This document shows positions 1-4,903 of a DNA stretch of 7,722 nt, piece by piece. Numbering within the stretch: position 1 is the stretch's first letter; the number at the start of each line of letters is the position of its first letter. The DNA is from Chlamydiales bacterium (GTDB lineage Bacteria; Chlamydiota; Chlamydiia; Chlamydiales; FEN-1388), in NCBI GenBank assembly GCA_021372185.1, contig JAJFUY010000280.1, forward strand, positions 1-7,722, read 5' to 3'. Under the pieces are notes generated by a model, which saw only the letters and a program-made list of their open reading frames with translations, had not been told where the DNA came from and searched no databases. Both the position numbers and the translations under genes were made by a program.

Positions 1-60
1 AAGACAAAGATCAAGAATAAGAATAAGAGAAAATACAGATTGGCTAGGAGAGGTGTGTGT

Positions 61-114
61 AAAAAAAAGCCGCCATTGTACCCAGCTTATAAAGTGGTAC
101 TTCAATGTCGGCTT
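61..114 (-). terminator. Rho-independent terminator of the small exported-protein gene
   Basis: Read on the minus strand, a long stem is formed by 114-96 (AAGCCGACATTG-AAG-TACC) and 82-67 (GGTACAATGGCGGCTT). It has one A/A mismatch and a 3-nt bulge, closes a loop of about 13 nt, and runs straight into eight T residues (68-61). This is the canonical stem plus U-tract layout. It begins 34 nt downstream of the stop codon of the minus-strand gene 148-450, so it should end that transcript. The rest of 1-147 shows no gene I can support. Confidence 0.85.
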
Positions 115-147
115 GAACACTATCTTGACAAAAGGACTAGAAAGAAA

Positions 148-450
148 CTAGAAATCGCCGCCAATTGGTTTGCGGCCTCCATCTCCTCTTTGCCATCCTT
201 GTCTTCCGCCTGTAGTTCCTAGGTCTCTTTTTGCCACAACTTTTTGTGAAAAACTCATAAAACCACGAGGATAATTTCTAGAGCCGCCTGAGCGTGAATC
301 TAATTTGCACACAAGCTGATTGACTAAGCGGTCAACAACAACGTGTGAGGCCTTTTCTCTTTGCACAGGTTTTTTAAGTGCAAATAGTGCTGACATTGCA
401 ACAATCGCAAGTGAAAGCGTAAACCAGATTTTCTTTGAAATGTGCTTCAT
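148..450 (-). CDS. Small exported Gly/Arg-rich protein, unknown function
   Basis: This 100-residue protein belongs to no family I recognise. The N-terminus looks like a Sec signal peptide: basic residues K2-K7, a hydrophobic stretch at about 9-24 (WFTLSLAIVAMSALFA), and a possible cleavage site after A24. The mature part is short and basic. It has a predicted amphipathic segment at about 34-50, then a C-terminal third rich in Gly, Arg and Lys with GG pairs near residues 55, 81 and 91. I chose ATG 450 because an excellent Shine-Dalgarno site (GGAGG, 456-460) sits 5 nt upstream, and because the upstream extension of the frame runs through the promoter. A promoter (469-497) and a strong terminator (61-114) make it a single-gene unit. 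The low-complexity tail could bind nucleic acid, polysaccharide or a membrane, which is a guess. That it is a gene is fairly sure; its role is open. Confidence 0.72.
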   Translation of the reverse strand: MKHISKKIWFTLSLAIVAMSALFALKKPVQREKASHVVVDRLVNQLVCKLDSRSGGSRNYPRGFMSFSQKVVAKRDLGTTGGRQGWQRGDGGRKPIGGDF

Positions 451-468
451 ACCATCCTCCATTAAAAA

Positions 469-497
469 GGTATAAAAACGTCTCAAAAGACCGTCAA
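469..497 (-). promoter_or_regulatory. Sigma70-type promoter of the small exported-protein gene
   Basis: On the minus strand, TTGACG (497-492) and TATACC (474-469) are separated by 17 nt. The predicted start near 462 would leave a leader of about 12 nt that contains the GGAGG site. The -35 matches consensus at 5 of 6 positions and the -10 at 4 of 6. Confidence 0.5.
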
Positions 498-504
498 TTG
501 AGAC
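480..504. promoter_or_regulatory. Possible operator palindrome over the -35 box
   Basis: A perfect 7-bp inverted repeat, GTCTCAA (480-486) and TTGAGAC (498-504), has an 11-nt spacer and is centred on 492. It encloses the -35 box of the promoter of gene 148-450. Centre-to-centre spacing of the half-sites is 18 bp, close to two helical turns, as expected for a dimeric repressor. No regulator gene lies next to it, so this is inference from position and symmetry only. Confidence 0.35.
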
Positions 505-554
505 ACTACATGCCTTTATAGTGCCAACAGGAATATAGCATTGTGAATTTATTT

Positions 555-592
555 GCAAGCAGTAGATTTACAATTTTTTACTACTGCATTGC
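555..592. repeat. Imperfect hairpin downstream of yidD
   Basis: GCAAGCAGTAG (555-565) and CTACTGCATTGC (581-592) can pair over 11 bp with one bulged base, closing a 15-nt loop. It lies 27 nt past the yidD stop. It could stabilise or end the RMD1-yidD transcript, but no clear U-tract follows on the minus strand, so I do not call it an intrinsic terminator. Confidence 0.35.
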
Positions 593-618
593 ACACCACG
601 TTGTGGGGGCATATTTAT

Positions 619-813
619 TTATTCATTATTATGGTAGGGGTTGCATTTCGCAATGCGTTTGCATGTAAGCCACAACGCTTTAAAAAAAGGCTGCTCCTGA
701 AATACCTGCAGTGCATATTGCGAGCAGGTAGGGGTAAATCGGCAGTTTGTTCCAAGCAGAGGGCTAATGAATAATTGGTAAGCGCGGATGAGAAGGGTAG
801 CTACAAAGTTCAT
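619..813 (-). CDS. yidD: Membrane protein insertion efficiency factor YidD
   Basis: This 64-residue YidD-family protein is a small, amphipathic, inner-membrane-associated factor known to help YidC/Sec insert and fold membrane proteins. The family signature is plain: an N-terminal helix (LIRAYQLFISPLLG, residues 8-21), the cysteine motif C24-RFTPT-C30-SQYAL, then a helix ending in LTCKRIAKCNPYH (49-61). The protein ends at HNNE and lacks the common GGYDPVP-like tail, so it is slightly shorter than usual. Its ATG overlaps the TGA of the upstream DUF155 gene (ATGA, 810-813) and no Shine-Dalgarno site is visible, which points to translational coupling. In many bacteria yidD sits in rpmH-rnpA-yidD-yidC; none of those partners is present here. 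The identification is secure. Confidence 0.93.
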   Translation of the reverse strand: MNFVATLLIRAYQLFISPLLGTNCRFTPTCSQYALQVFQEQPFFKALWLTCKRIAKCNPYHNNE

Positions 814-1643
814 GCAAAGTGCGCTATACTTAAAATCACTTCAATCACAATGAGCCAAATAATAATCCATTCTAGTTTGCTAGAGTGCTGGTGGTTAAGC
901 TCATTGCCAAGCATTTCAAAAAGGTCGTGAACTATGTCTAGGCGCTGATTTAACACCTCAACACGTGTTTCAAGATCTAGGTGATTAGCGATCATGATAT
1001 AGAGTGGTTCAAGGTCTGAATGGTCCCAAAAAAATTCTGGGGTGTCCAGGATATCAAAGTGAAGGTTAACTGAACTTCTTTCTAAAAACAGCTCGCCCAT
1101 TTTTTTGCGGATTTCTTTTTTGGAAAGTGGGATTTTTCCACGGGCTGCAAGCTGTTCTGGAATATGTTTTGTTTTGTCGATAGTCTTTTGAATAAGCGTC
1201 TCAAAGGTAGCTAGGCGAACAGACTGTGCAAGCCCATGTGAGACTGCCAAGCGAGATAAGACATCAGTGTCTGGTAGTTCAATTACTTCTTCTTCTATGC
1301 AGGCATTTGAACCAAAAATAAAGCTCATCAGTTCGCATTCATAGATTTCTTGCGTGTTAGTCTGAAATTCTTTTAGCTGTATAAGTACTTCTTGCTCTTC
1401 TTCAACATTTAAGCCCCACATAACAACAACGCCGTAAGGAAAGCAAAAGACGTCTTTGGGGTCATCAGAGTGGCCGGAACTTGAGCCTAATTCAAAGTGG
1501 ACCACATCGCGAAAAAGATTTGTCGTGTAGCGAGCTTTGAGGGCATCTTGAAGGCGTCTGATTGTAAAGCCGGAAGCGGTACAGTAGGCCACCGAGCGCT
1601 TTGGAATTGAGTCGTCCTCGTCGGACAAAAATATGTTAGACAT
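810..1643 (-). CDS. DUF155 / RMD1-YagE family membrane protein
   Basis: This 277-residue protein matches the DUF155 (RMD1/Sif2/YagE, COG1723) family, whose eukaryotic members act in mitochondria (RMND1, RMD1) and whose bacterial role is unsettled. The supporting features are the FPYGVVVMWG motif (68-77) in the N-terminal half, a helical middle with SKKEIRKKMGELF (174-186), FFWD (204-207), and the family-typical C-terminal end, where SSKLEWIIIWLIVIEVILSI (254-273) forms a single transmembrane helix with almost no tail. It is therefore probably a C-tail-anchored protein facing the cytoplasm. The N-terminal 15 residues are acidic. ATG 1643 is the first start in frame. No Shine-Dalgarno site precedes it, and a strong promoter predicts a transcript start only about 1-3 nt upstream. 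It is co-transcribed with yidD, which suggests a membrane or translation-linked job. Confidence 0.88.
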   Translation of the reverse strand: MSNIFLSDEDDSIPKRSVAYCTASGFTIRRLQDALKARYTTNLFRDVVHFELGSSSGHSDDPKDVFCFPYGVVVMWGLNVEEEQEVLIQLKEFQTNTQEIYECELMSFIFGSNACIEEEVIELPDTDVLSRLAVSHGLAQSVRLATFETLIQKTIDKTKHIPEQLAARGKIPLSKKEIRKKMGELFLERSSVNLHFDILDTPEFFWDHSDLEPLYIMIANHLDLETRVEVLNQRLDIVHDLFEMLGNELNHQHSSKLEWIIIWLIVIEVILSIAHFA

Positions 1644-1650
1644 GGGCTAA

Positions 1651-1680
1651 ATTGTAAACAAGAGTAGTGGATATTGTAAA
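1651..1680 (-). promoter_or_regulatory. Promoter of the DUF155-yidD operon
   Basis: On the minus strand, TTTACA (1680-1675) and TACAAT (1656-1651) are separated by 18 nt, and each matches consensus at 5 of 6 positions. The expected start is near 1644, next to the ATG at 1643, so the message would be leaderless or nearly so. Confidence 0.55.
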
Positions 1681-1697
1681 GTGATATGAATTAGCTC

Positions 1698-1727
1698 TTG
1701 AGTCAAAACAGGGGATTCTTGTATGAT
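1698..1727 (+). promoter_or_regulatory. Promoter of tRNA-Leu
   Basis: TTGAGT (1698-1703) and TATGAT (1722-1727) are 18 nt apart. The start is expected near 1734, about 10 nt before the mature tRNA 5' end, leaving a short leader for RNase P. The tRNA-Arg promoter has the same geometry. Confidence 0.5.
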
Positions 1728-1744
1728 AATTGCCATTCATCAAT

Positions 1745-1827
1745 GCGAAGGTGGCGGAATGGTATACGCGCTACTTTGAGGTGGTAGTGAGGGTTTCCTC
1801 GTAGGGGTTCAAGTCCCCTCTTTCGCA
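1745..1827 (+). tRNA. tRNA-Leu (anticodon GAG)
   Basis: This is a complete class II cloverleaf. The 7-bp acceptor stem pairs 1745-1751 (GCGAAGG) with 1820-1826 (CTTTCGC), including one G-U pair. The anticodon stem-loop is CTACT-TTGAGGT-GGTAG (1771-1787) with anticodon GAG at 1778-1780. A long variable arm (1788-1802) forms GAGG/CCTC, as expected for tRNA-Leu. The T arm is AGGGG-TTCAAGT-CCCCT (1803-1819). The discriminator is A1827. The 3' CCA is not encoded (ATTT follows), so a CCA-adding enzyme is required. It reads CUC and CUU codons. A one-gene unit is likely: promoter at 1698-1727 and the palindromic element 1884-2002 downstream. Confidence 0.95.
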
Positions 1828-1883
1828 TTTCTTTCAAGCTTTTCATTTCCCAAGTTTTTGACTTTCCAGGTTTTGATTTATTC

Positions 1884-2002
1884 TAACGCAGAGATAGCTG
1901 CAAAAGACGCAAAGACGCAGAGAAATACAAAAAATTATAAGTAGTTCAATTCTGGCGGAGCTGCTTTGCGTCTTTGCGCCTTTTGTAGCTATCTCTGCGT
2001 TA
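1884..2002. repeat. 119-bp palindromic, MITE-like repeat element
   Basis: Two 39-nt arms, 1884-1922 and the reverse complement of 1964-2002, match at 36 of 39 positions. They flank a 41-nt AT-rich centre. Each arm begins TAACGCAGAGATAGCT and contains repeated CGCAAAGACGCA units. From general knowledge, dispersed repeats rich in ACGCAGAG and CGCAAAGACGC words occur in unrelated bacterial genomes; I have not searched for this one. It fills most of the 190-nt gap between tRNA-Leu (plus) and the stop of recO (minus). RNA from either strand would fold into one long hairpin, so it may work as a bidirectional barrier or terminator. There is no transposase and no room for a gene. Whether it is mobile or multicopy cannot be told from one copy. 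Confidence 0.85.
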
Positions 2003-2017
2003 AAAAAAGTCACACAC

Positions 2018-2539
2018 TTATCTTCCAATAAGGTGCAGCAACTTGTGGTAATACCCCAAATCAACGATGTTACCATAACTTGGGTCTAGTGATGCGGTCT
2101 CCAGCATACCCTCAGCCACCAAGTACTTTTCCAAAAACACGCACGCAGCAGTGTGGGGTTTGATATAGCTTGGTAGGTGCAGAAGAAAGTCATTATAAAA
2201 ACTAAATATGTGTGGTACGGGGTGATGTAGCGGCAAAAGCTTATCTAGTAGGTCAGTGATTTGCGCGGCATATCGTAGGTGCTCAAGCGATAGCCTCAGG
2301 GTGGGATATGATGTTGTTACATGACACTCACGGCACTTCCAGAGCTCTTTATCTGAAATAATAACTTGCAGTTCGACACCAAGTAGAGGCCCTAGCCCCC
2401 TTGTGGTGTTCTTTTTAAAGCTTTTGGTTACACACTTTATGCGGCCGTGGTTGGGCGTAAACACCGAAAGGATGTGAGACGTTTCTTGAAAGGCAAAACT
2501 TGAGAGGGTGATACCCTCTACGGCTTGTGTAGTATGCAA
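2018..2539 (-). CDS. recO: Short RecO-like DNA repair protein
   Basis: This 173-residue protein resembles RecO, the mediator that binds SSB and, with RecR, loads RecA on gapped single-stranded DNA. Residues 5-65 look like the N-terminal OB-fold: VEGITLSSFAFQETSHILSV, FTPNHGRIKCVTKS, then GLGPLLGVELQVI. Residues 80-145 resemble the helical domain (LEHLRYAAQITDLLDKLLP, then FYNDFLLHLP). RecO is usually about 230-250 residues with a C-terminal zinc-binding region. Here the protein stops at LIGR and no C-terminal Cys cluster is seen; the only CxxC (C69, C72) is in the wrong place. No frameshift remnant is seen before the repeat element. The start is probably TTG 2539, with AAGAGAG about 5 nt upstream; this is uncertain. 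The family call is likely; whether it is fully functional is open. Confidence 0.75.
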   Translation of the reverse strand: MHTTQAVEGITLSSFAFQETSHILSVFTPNHGRIKCVTKSFKKNTTRGLGPLLGVELQVIISDKELWKCRECHVTTSYPTLRLSLEHLRYAAQITDLLDKLLPLHHPVPHIFSFYNDFLLHLPSYIKPHTAACVFLEKYLVAEGMLETASLDPSYGNIVDLGYYHKLLHLIGR

Positions 2540-2548
2540 AAGGCTCTC

Positions 2549-2578
2549 TTGTCAGAAATAAACTTGAGATGATACACT
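2549..2578 (+). promoter_or_regulatory. Promoter of tRNA-Arg and probably rlmN
   Basis: TTGTCA (2549-2554) and TACACT (2573-2578) are separated by 18 nt. The start is expected near 2585, about 9 nt before the tRNA. Because rlmN begins 10 nt after the tRNA and no other promoter is evident, this is probably the rlmN promoter too. Confidence 0.45.
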
Positions 2579-2593
2579 ATGTCCGACTTTTAT

Positions 2594-2667
2594 GCACCGA
2601 TAGCTCAACTGGATAGAGTACCTGGCTTCGAACCAGGTGGTTAGAGGTTCGAGCCCTCTTCGGTGCA
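2594..2667 (+). tRNA. tRNA-Arg (anticodon TCG)
   Basis: This is a full class I cloverleaf. The acceptor stem pairs GCACCGA (2594-2600) with TCGGTGC (2660-2666), a perfect 7 bp. The D arm carries GCTC/GAGT. The anticodon arm is CCTGG-CTTCGAA-CCAGG (2621-2637) with TCG at 2628-2630, and the variable loop is TGGTT. The T arm is AGAGG-TTCGAGC-CCTCT (2643-2659). The discriminator is A2667. CCA is not encoded (ACA follows). It reads CGA and probably other CGN codons. It is followed after 10 nt by the rlmN start codon. Confidence 0.96.
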
Positions 2668-2677
2668 ACATTACATT

Positions 2678-3736
2678 ATGCTAAAACATTCTATATTTTC
2701 ATACACCCACAAAGAATACTCAAACCTTTTTACCAAGGGTAAGCGCTTAGCTGGCAGCTTGTACCGCCAGTGGTTTAAAGAGGGTACTCTCACGCTTGAT
2801 GCCCCTGCTTTTATTCAGGCAAAAGCCTGTGTTGAGGGTATTGTGGAGGCAACAGATTGGACGCTGCCCGTAGTTGCCACAGTGCATAAAGAAGGCGACA
2901 CGCAAAAGTTTTTGCTAAAGCTTGCAGATGACAAGATGGTAGAAAGCGTCTGTATCCCCATGAAATCCTCAATAACGCTCTGTGTGTCTTCTCAGGTGGG
3001 GTGTCGGATGGGCTGTACGTTTTGTGAAACTGGACGCATGGGGCTTATCCGTAATTTAACAGCTGCAGAAATTGTCTCACAGGTGTTTGCTGCACGCTTT
3101 ATTTTAAAGTCTCCCATCAAAAACATCGTATTTATGGGTATGGGTGAGCCTTTTGATAATTATGATGAAGTAAAGCAGGCAATTCGCATTTTAACTGACC
3201 AAAGTGGCCTTGCCTTTGGTATGCACAATATTTCAGTGTCTACTAGCGGTAAATTAGACGCCATTTTACGTTTAGCGCATGATCCTGACATCTCTCCTAA
3301 TCTGGCTGTTTCTCTTAATGCCCCAAATGACGCTCTTCGCTCAAAGGTAATGCCTCATAACCGCAAGGAGAATCTATCGGCGCTTAAAGAGACTATTATG
3401 GCCTATACAGCACAAACGGGCCGCCCGGTGCTGTTGGCTTATGTTCTTATGAAGGGGGTTAATGACTCTCTAGAGTGTGCAGACCAGTTAATAGAGTATA
3501 TCAAGGGTCTAGATGCCAAAATAAATCTCATTCCCTATAACGCTCAATCAGTTGATAGATTCCAAGCTCCTGATAATGAGGTGGTTGAAGAGTTTGCAGC
3601 CCATCTGCACGCGGCAAAAGTGCGTGTTTTACTCCGTCGCACCAAGGGAAGGTCTATAATGGCTGGGTGTGGACAGCTGGGAAAAGTCGAAAACTCTAGA
3701 AAATTAAATATAGTCGGGGATAGAATGACAGTATAG
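2678..3736 (+). CDS. rlmN: 23S rRNA (adenine-2503-C2)-methyltransferase RlmN, radical SAM
   Basis: RlmN methylates C2 of A2503 in 23S rRNA, and in studied bacteria also A37 of some tRNAs, using a 4Fe-4S cluster and two SAM molecules. From ATG 2678 the protein has 352 residues, a normal length. It carries the radical SAM cluster motif C109-RMG-C113-TF-C116, the SAM-binding stretch FMGMGEPFDNYDEV, the SVSTSGK and LAVSLNAPNDALRSKVMP motifs, and the catalytic cysteine C331 in MAGCGQLG, which forms the methyl-protein intermediate. E89, 20 residues before C109, matches E. coli Glu105. The GEPFDNY and CETGRMG variants differ from the E. coli sequence and suggest a divergent subfamily. A GTG at 2663 is in frame but lies inside the tRNA acceptor stem, so ATG 2678 is preferred; it has no Shine-Dalgarno site. 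The gene is probably co-transcribed with tRNA-Arg. Confidence 0.94.
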   Translation: MLKHSIFSYTHKEYSNLFTKGKRLAGSLYRQWFKEGTLTLDAPAFIQAKACVEGIVEATDWTLPVVATVHKEGDTQKFLLKLADDKMVESVCIPMKSSITLCVSSQVGCRMGCTFCETGRMGLIRNLTAAEIVSQVFAARFILKSPIKNIVFMGMGEPFDNYDEVKQAIRILTDQSGLAFGMHNISVSTSGKLDAILRLAHDPDISPNLAVSLNAPNDALRSKVMPHNRKENLSALKETIMAYTAQTGRPVLLAYVLMKGVNDSLECADQLIEYIKGLDAKINLIPYNAQSVDRFQAPDNEVVEEFAAHLHAAKVRVLLRRTKGRSIMAGCGQLGKVENSRKLNIVGDRMTV

Positions 3737-3752
3737 GCAACAGTGGTTGTCT

Positions 3753-3780
3753 TGTAGAGATCATATCGTAATCATACTAT
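3753..3780 (+). promoter_or_regulatory. Tentative promoter of hpf
   Basis: A -10-like TACTAT (3775-3780) lies 17 nt after a weak -35 TTGTAG (3752-3757). The predicted start near 3787 would give a leader of about 12 nt containing the GGGGTG ribosome-binding site (3788-3793). The -35 matches at only 3 of 6 positions, so read-through from rlmN is the alternative. Confidence 0.33.
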
Positions 3781-3798
3781 CCATTGTGGGGTGCTATC

Positions 3799-4425
3799 AT
3801 GACCAAAGAAACACTTACCCGTAAGCAAAAAATAGCCGAATTTGACCAGGGATATAATATAATGGTAACAGGGCGCCATGTCCACGTTACTGATGCAATG
3901 AAAGCGTATGCCGAAGACAAACTATCCAAATTAGAGCGTTTTGGTGATAGAATCATCGATATTGCCGTTACAATGGATATTCAAAAGCTTGAGCATAAAG
4001 TAGATATCGTCATGAAGTATGGCCATACTCTCATTAAAAGCCACGCGGCATCAAGTGATATGTATGTCTCAATTGATCAAGCAGCCGCAAAGCTGCAGAC
4101 TCAGCTTCGAAAGTACAAAACCCGTCTTAACGACCACCACGCCAAAAACCACCCTATCACAGATATGTCTGTAACTGTGTATAGCCCATTTGATGAGCAA
4201 GAAATCAATCAAGATATTGATGCGCAAAATCAGATGGAACTAGAACCACATAAAATTGTAAAAAGTGAATCACAGCCACTTAAAATTTTGACTGATGATG
4301 AAGCGATCATGAAAATGGAGCTATCAGGCCGACATGCGATGGTGTATCGGCACGAAGAAAGCCGCAAAATGAAGGTAATTTATCGCCAAGAAGACGGAAA
4401 TTATTGTGTCATCGAGGCAGTCTAA
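3799..4425 (+). CDS. hpf: Ribosome hibernation promoting factor, long form
   Basis: This 208-residue long-form HPF (HPF/RaiA/YfiA family) binds the 30S decoding region and drives 100S dimer formation under stress. The N-terminal domain (about 21-120) has ITGRHVHVTDAMKAY-like residues, LSKLERF, and the basic KLQTQLRKYKTRL helix. A variable linker (about 121-150) follows. The C-terminal dimerisation domain (about 151-208) has DEAIMKMELSGRHAMVYRHEE and KVIYRQEDGNYCVIEAV, both typical of the family. ATG 3799 has GGGGTG 5 nt upstream. It adds about 20 residues before the usual family start; M22 (ATG 3862), with AGGGA about 9 nt upstream, is an alternative start. The stop lies inside the next gene, a 20-nt overlap. 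The location between RlmN and the nuclease-domain gene gives a ribosome-centred neighbourhood. The family call is certain. Confidence 0.94.
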   Translation: MTKETLTRKQKIAEFDQGYNIMVTGRHVHVTDAMKAYAEDKLSKLERFGDRIIDIAVTMDIQKLEHKVDIVMKYGHTLIKSHAASSDMYVSIDQAAAKLQTQLRKYKTRLNDHHAKNHPITDMSVTVYSPFDEQEINQDIDAQNQMELEPHKIVKSESQPLKILTDDEAIMKMELSGRHAMVYRHEESRKMKVIYRQEDGNYCVIEAV

Positions 4426-4822
4426 CTCAGTCTTTTGTGCGATTCGCAAAGAATTGGTGAAACAAACTCCTGAAGAAAGGGTGCGTCAAAGCACCCTTTC
4501 TTCTTTAGTATCTCTTGGATATCCCACATCGCTCATGGTTGTAGAGCGTAAAATTGCGGACCTGCCGCACCTGGCAACAAGCAATGTAAAAATGCCCAAT
4601 CGCCGTGTAGATATCATCTGCTATGAAGGCAAAAGCCTTAAGCCATTATTGTTAATAGAATGTAAAGCTGTCTCATACAAAGATAAAGAGCTCCGCCAGC
4701 TCTTAGGCTATAACTTCTACATCCAAGCCAAATATATAGCTTTAGTGGCAGAAAACAATGTCCATCTCTACGATGTACAATCAGGCCAAATCTACTCCCA
4801 CTTTTTACCATACAAGTCCTAA
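4406..4822 (+). CDS. Stand-alone HsdR N-terminal-like nuclease domain protein
   Basis: This 138-residue protein resembles the free-standing HSDR_N_2 domain (type I restriction R-subunit N-terminal, PD-(D/E)XK fold). It has the family opening PEERVRQSTLSSLVSLGYP (22-40), VVERKI with E47, then D69 in RRVDIICYEG and E85-C-K87 in LLLIECKA, followed by a helix with Q98 (QLLGYNF). The acidic residues and lysine of a PD-(D/E)XK site are therefore all present. There is no helicase region and no hsdM or hsdS nearby, so it is not a restriction system as seen here. Its true role is unknown; relatives are commonly annotated only by domain. GTG 4406 is chosen because homologues begin with a segment like FCAIRKELV just before PEERVRQ. 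It overlaps hpf by 20 nt, so the two are co-transcribed. Confidence 0.8.
   Translation: MSSRQSNSVFCAIRKELVKQTPEERVRQSTLSSLVSLGYPTSLMVVERKIADLPHLATSNVKMPNRRVDIICYEGKSLKPLLLIECKAVSYKDKELRQLLGYNFYIQAKYIALVAENNVHLYDVQSGQIYSHFLPYKS
4472..4503. repeat. Perfect 13-bp hairpin inside the nuclease-domain gene
   Basis: GAAGAAAGGGTGC (4472-4484) and GCACCCTTTCTTC (4491-4503) are perfect inverted copies around the hexaloop GTCAAA. TTTAG follows. The hairpin begins 46 nt past the hpf stop codon and encodes residues around EERVRQSTLSS. Its position and stem fit a partial terminator or attenuator for hpf, but the U-tract is short and interrupted. Confidence 0.7.
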
Positions 4823-4844
4823 CTCGTTGAAATTAAGATAATTA

Positions 4845-4874
4845 TTGCGATAAATGGGCTGTTTTCTGTATAGT
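4845..4874 (+). promoter_or_regulatory. Promoter of the kinase gene
   Basis: TTGCGA (4845-4850) and TATAGT (4869-4874) are 18 nt apart. The start is expected near 4881, about 23 nt before GTG 4904. The -35 matches consensus at 4 of 6 positions and the -10 at 5 of 6. This separates the kinase from the hpf-nuclease transcript. Confidence 0.5.
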
Positions 4875-4903
4875 TTTGTTTTAATAATAAGGTGTATACT
4901 CTC

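Noticed and set aside
1..222. Plus-strand reading frame open from the window edge, rich in Lys and Arg
   Set aside because: It runs through the minus-strand terminator and across gene 148-450, resembles no known protein such as L34, and has no ribosome-binding site. Its Lys-rich start comes from A-rich sequence.
553..774. Plus-strand reading frame of 73 codons
   Set aside because: It lies antisense over yidD, whose family motifs are clear, and has no recognisable protein features.
1843..2076. Minus-strand reading frame of 77 codons
   Set aside because: Most of it is translation of the palindromic repeat 1884-2002 and it overlaps the end of recO; the Cys/Ile-rich sequence is a by-product of the repeat.
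2663..2677. GTG start for rlmN five codons upstream
   Set aside because: It lies inside the acceptor stem of tRNA-Arg and adds residues not needed by the family.
3736..3751. Small hairpin GGCAAC-AGTG-GTTGTC after the rlmN stop
   Set aside because: Six pairs including a G-U, no run of T afterwards, so not convincing as a terminator.
4406..4822. Type I restriction-modification locus
   Set aside because: Only the HsdR N-terminal domain is present; no helicase motor, hsdM or hsdS is encoded in the window.
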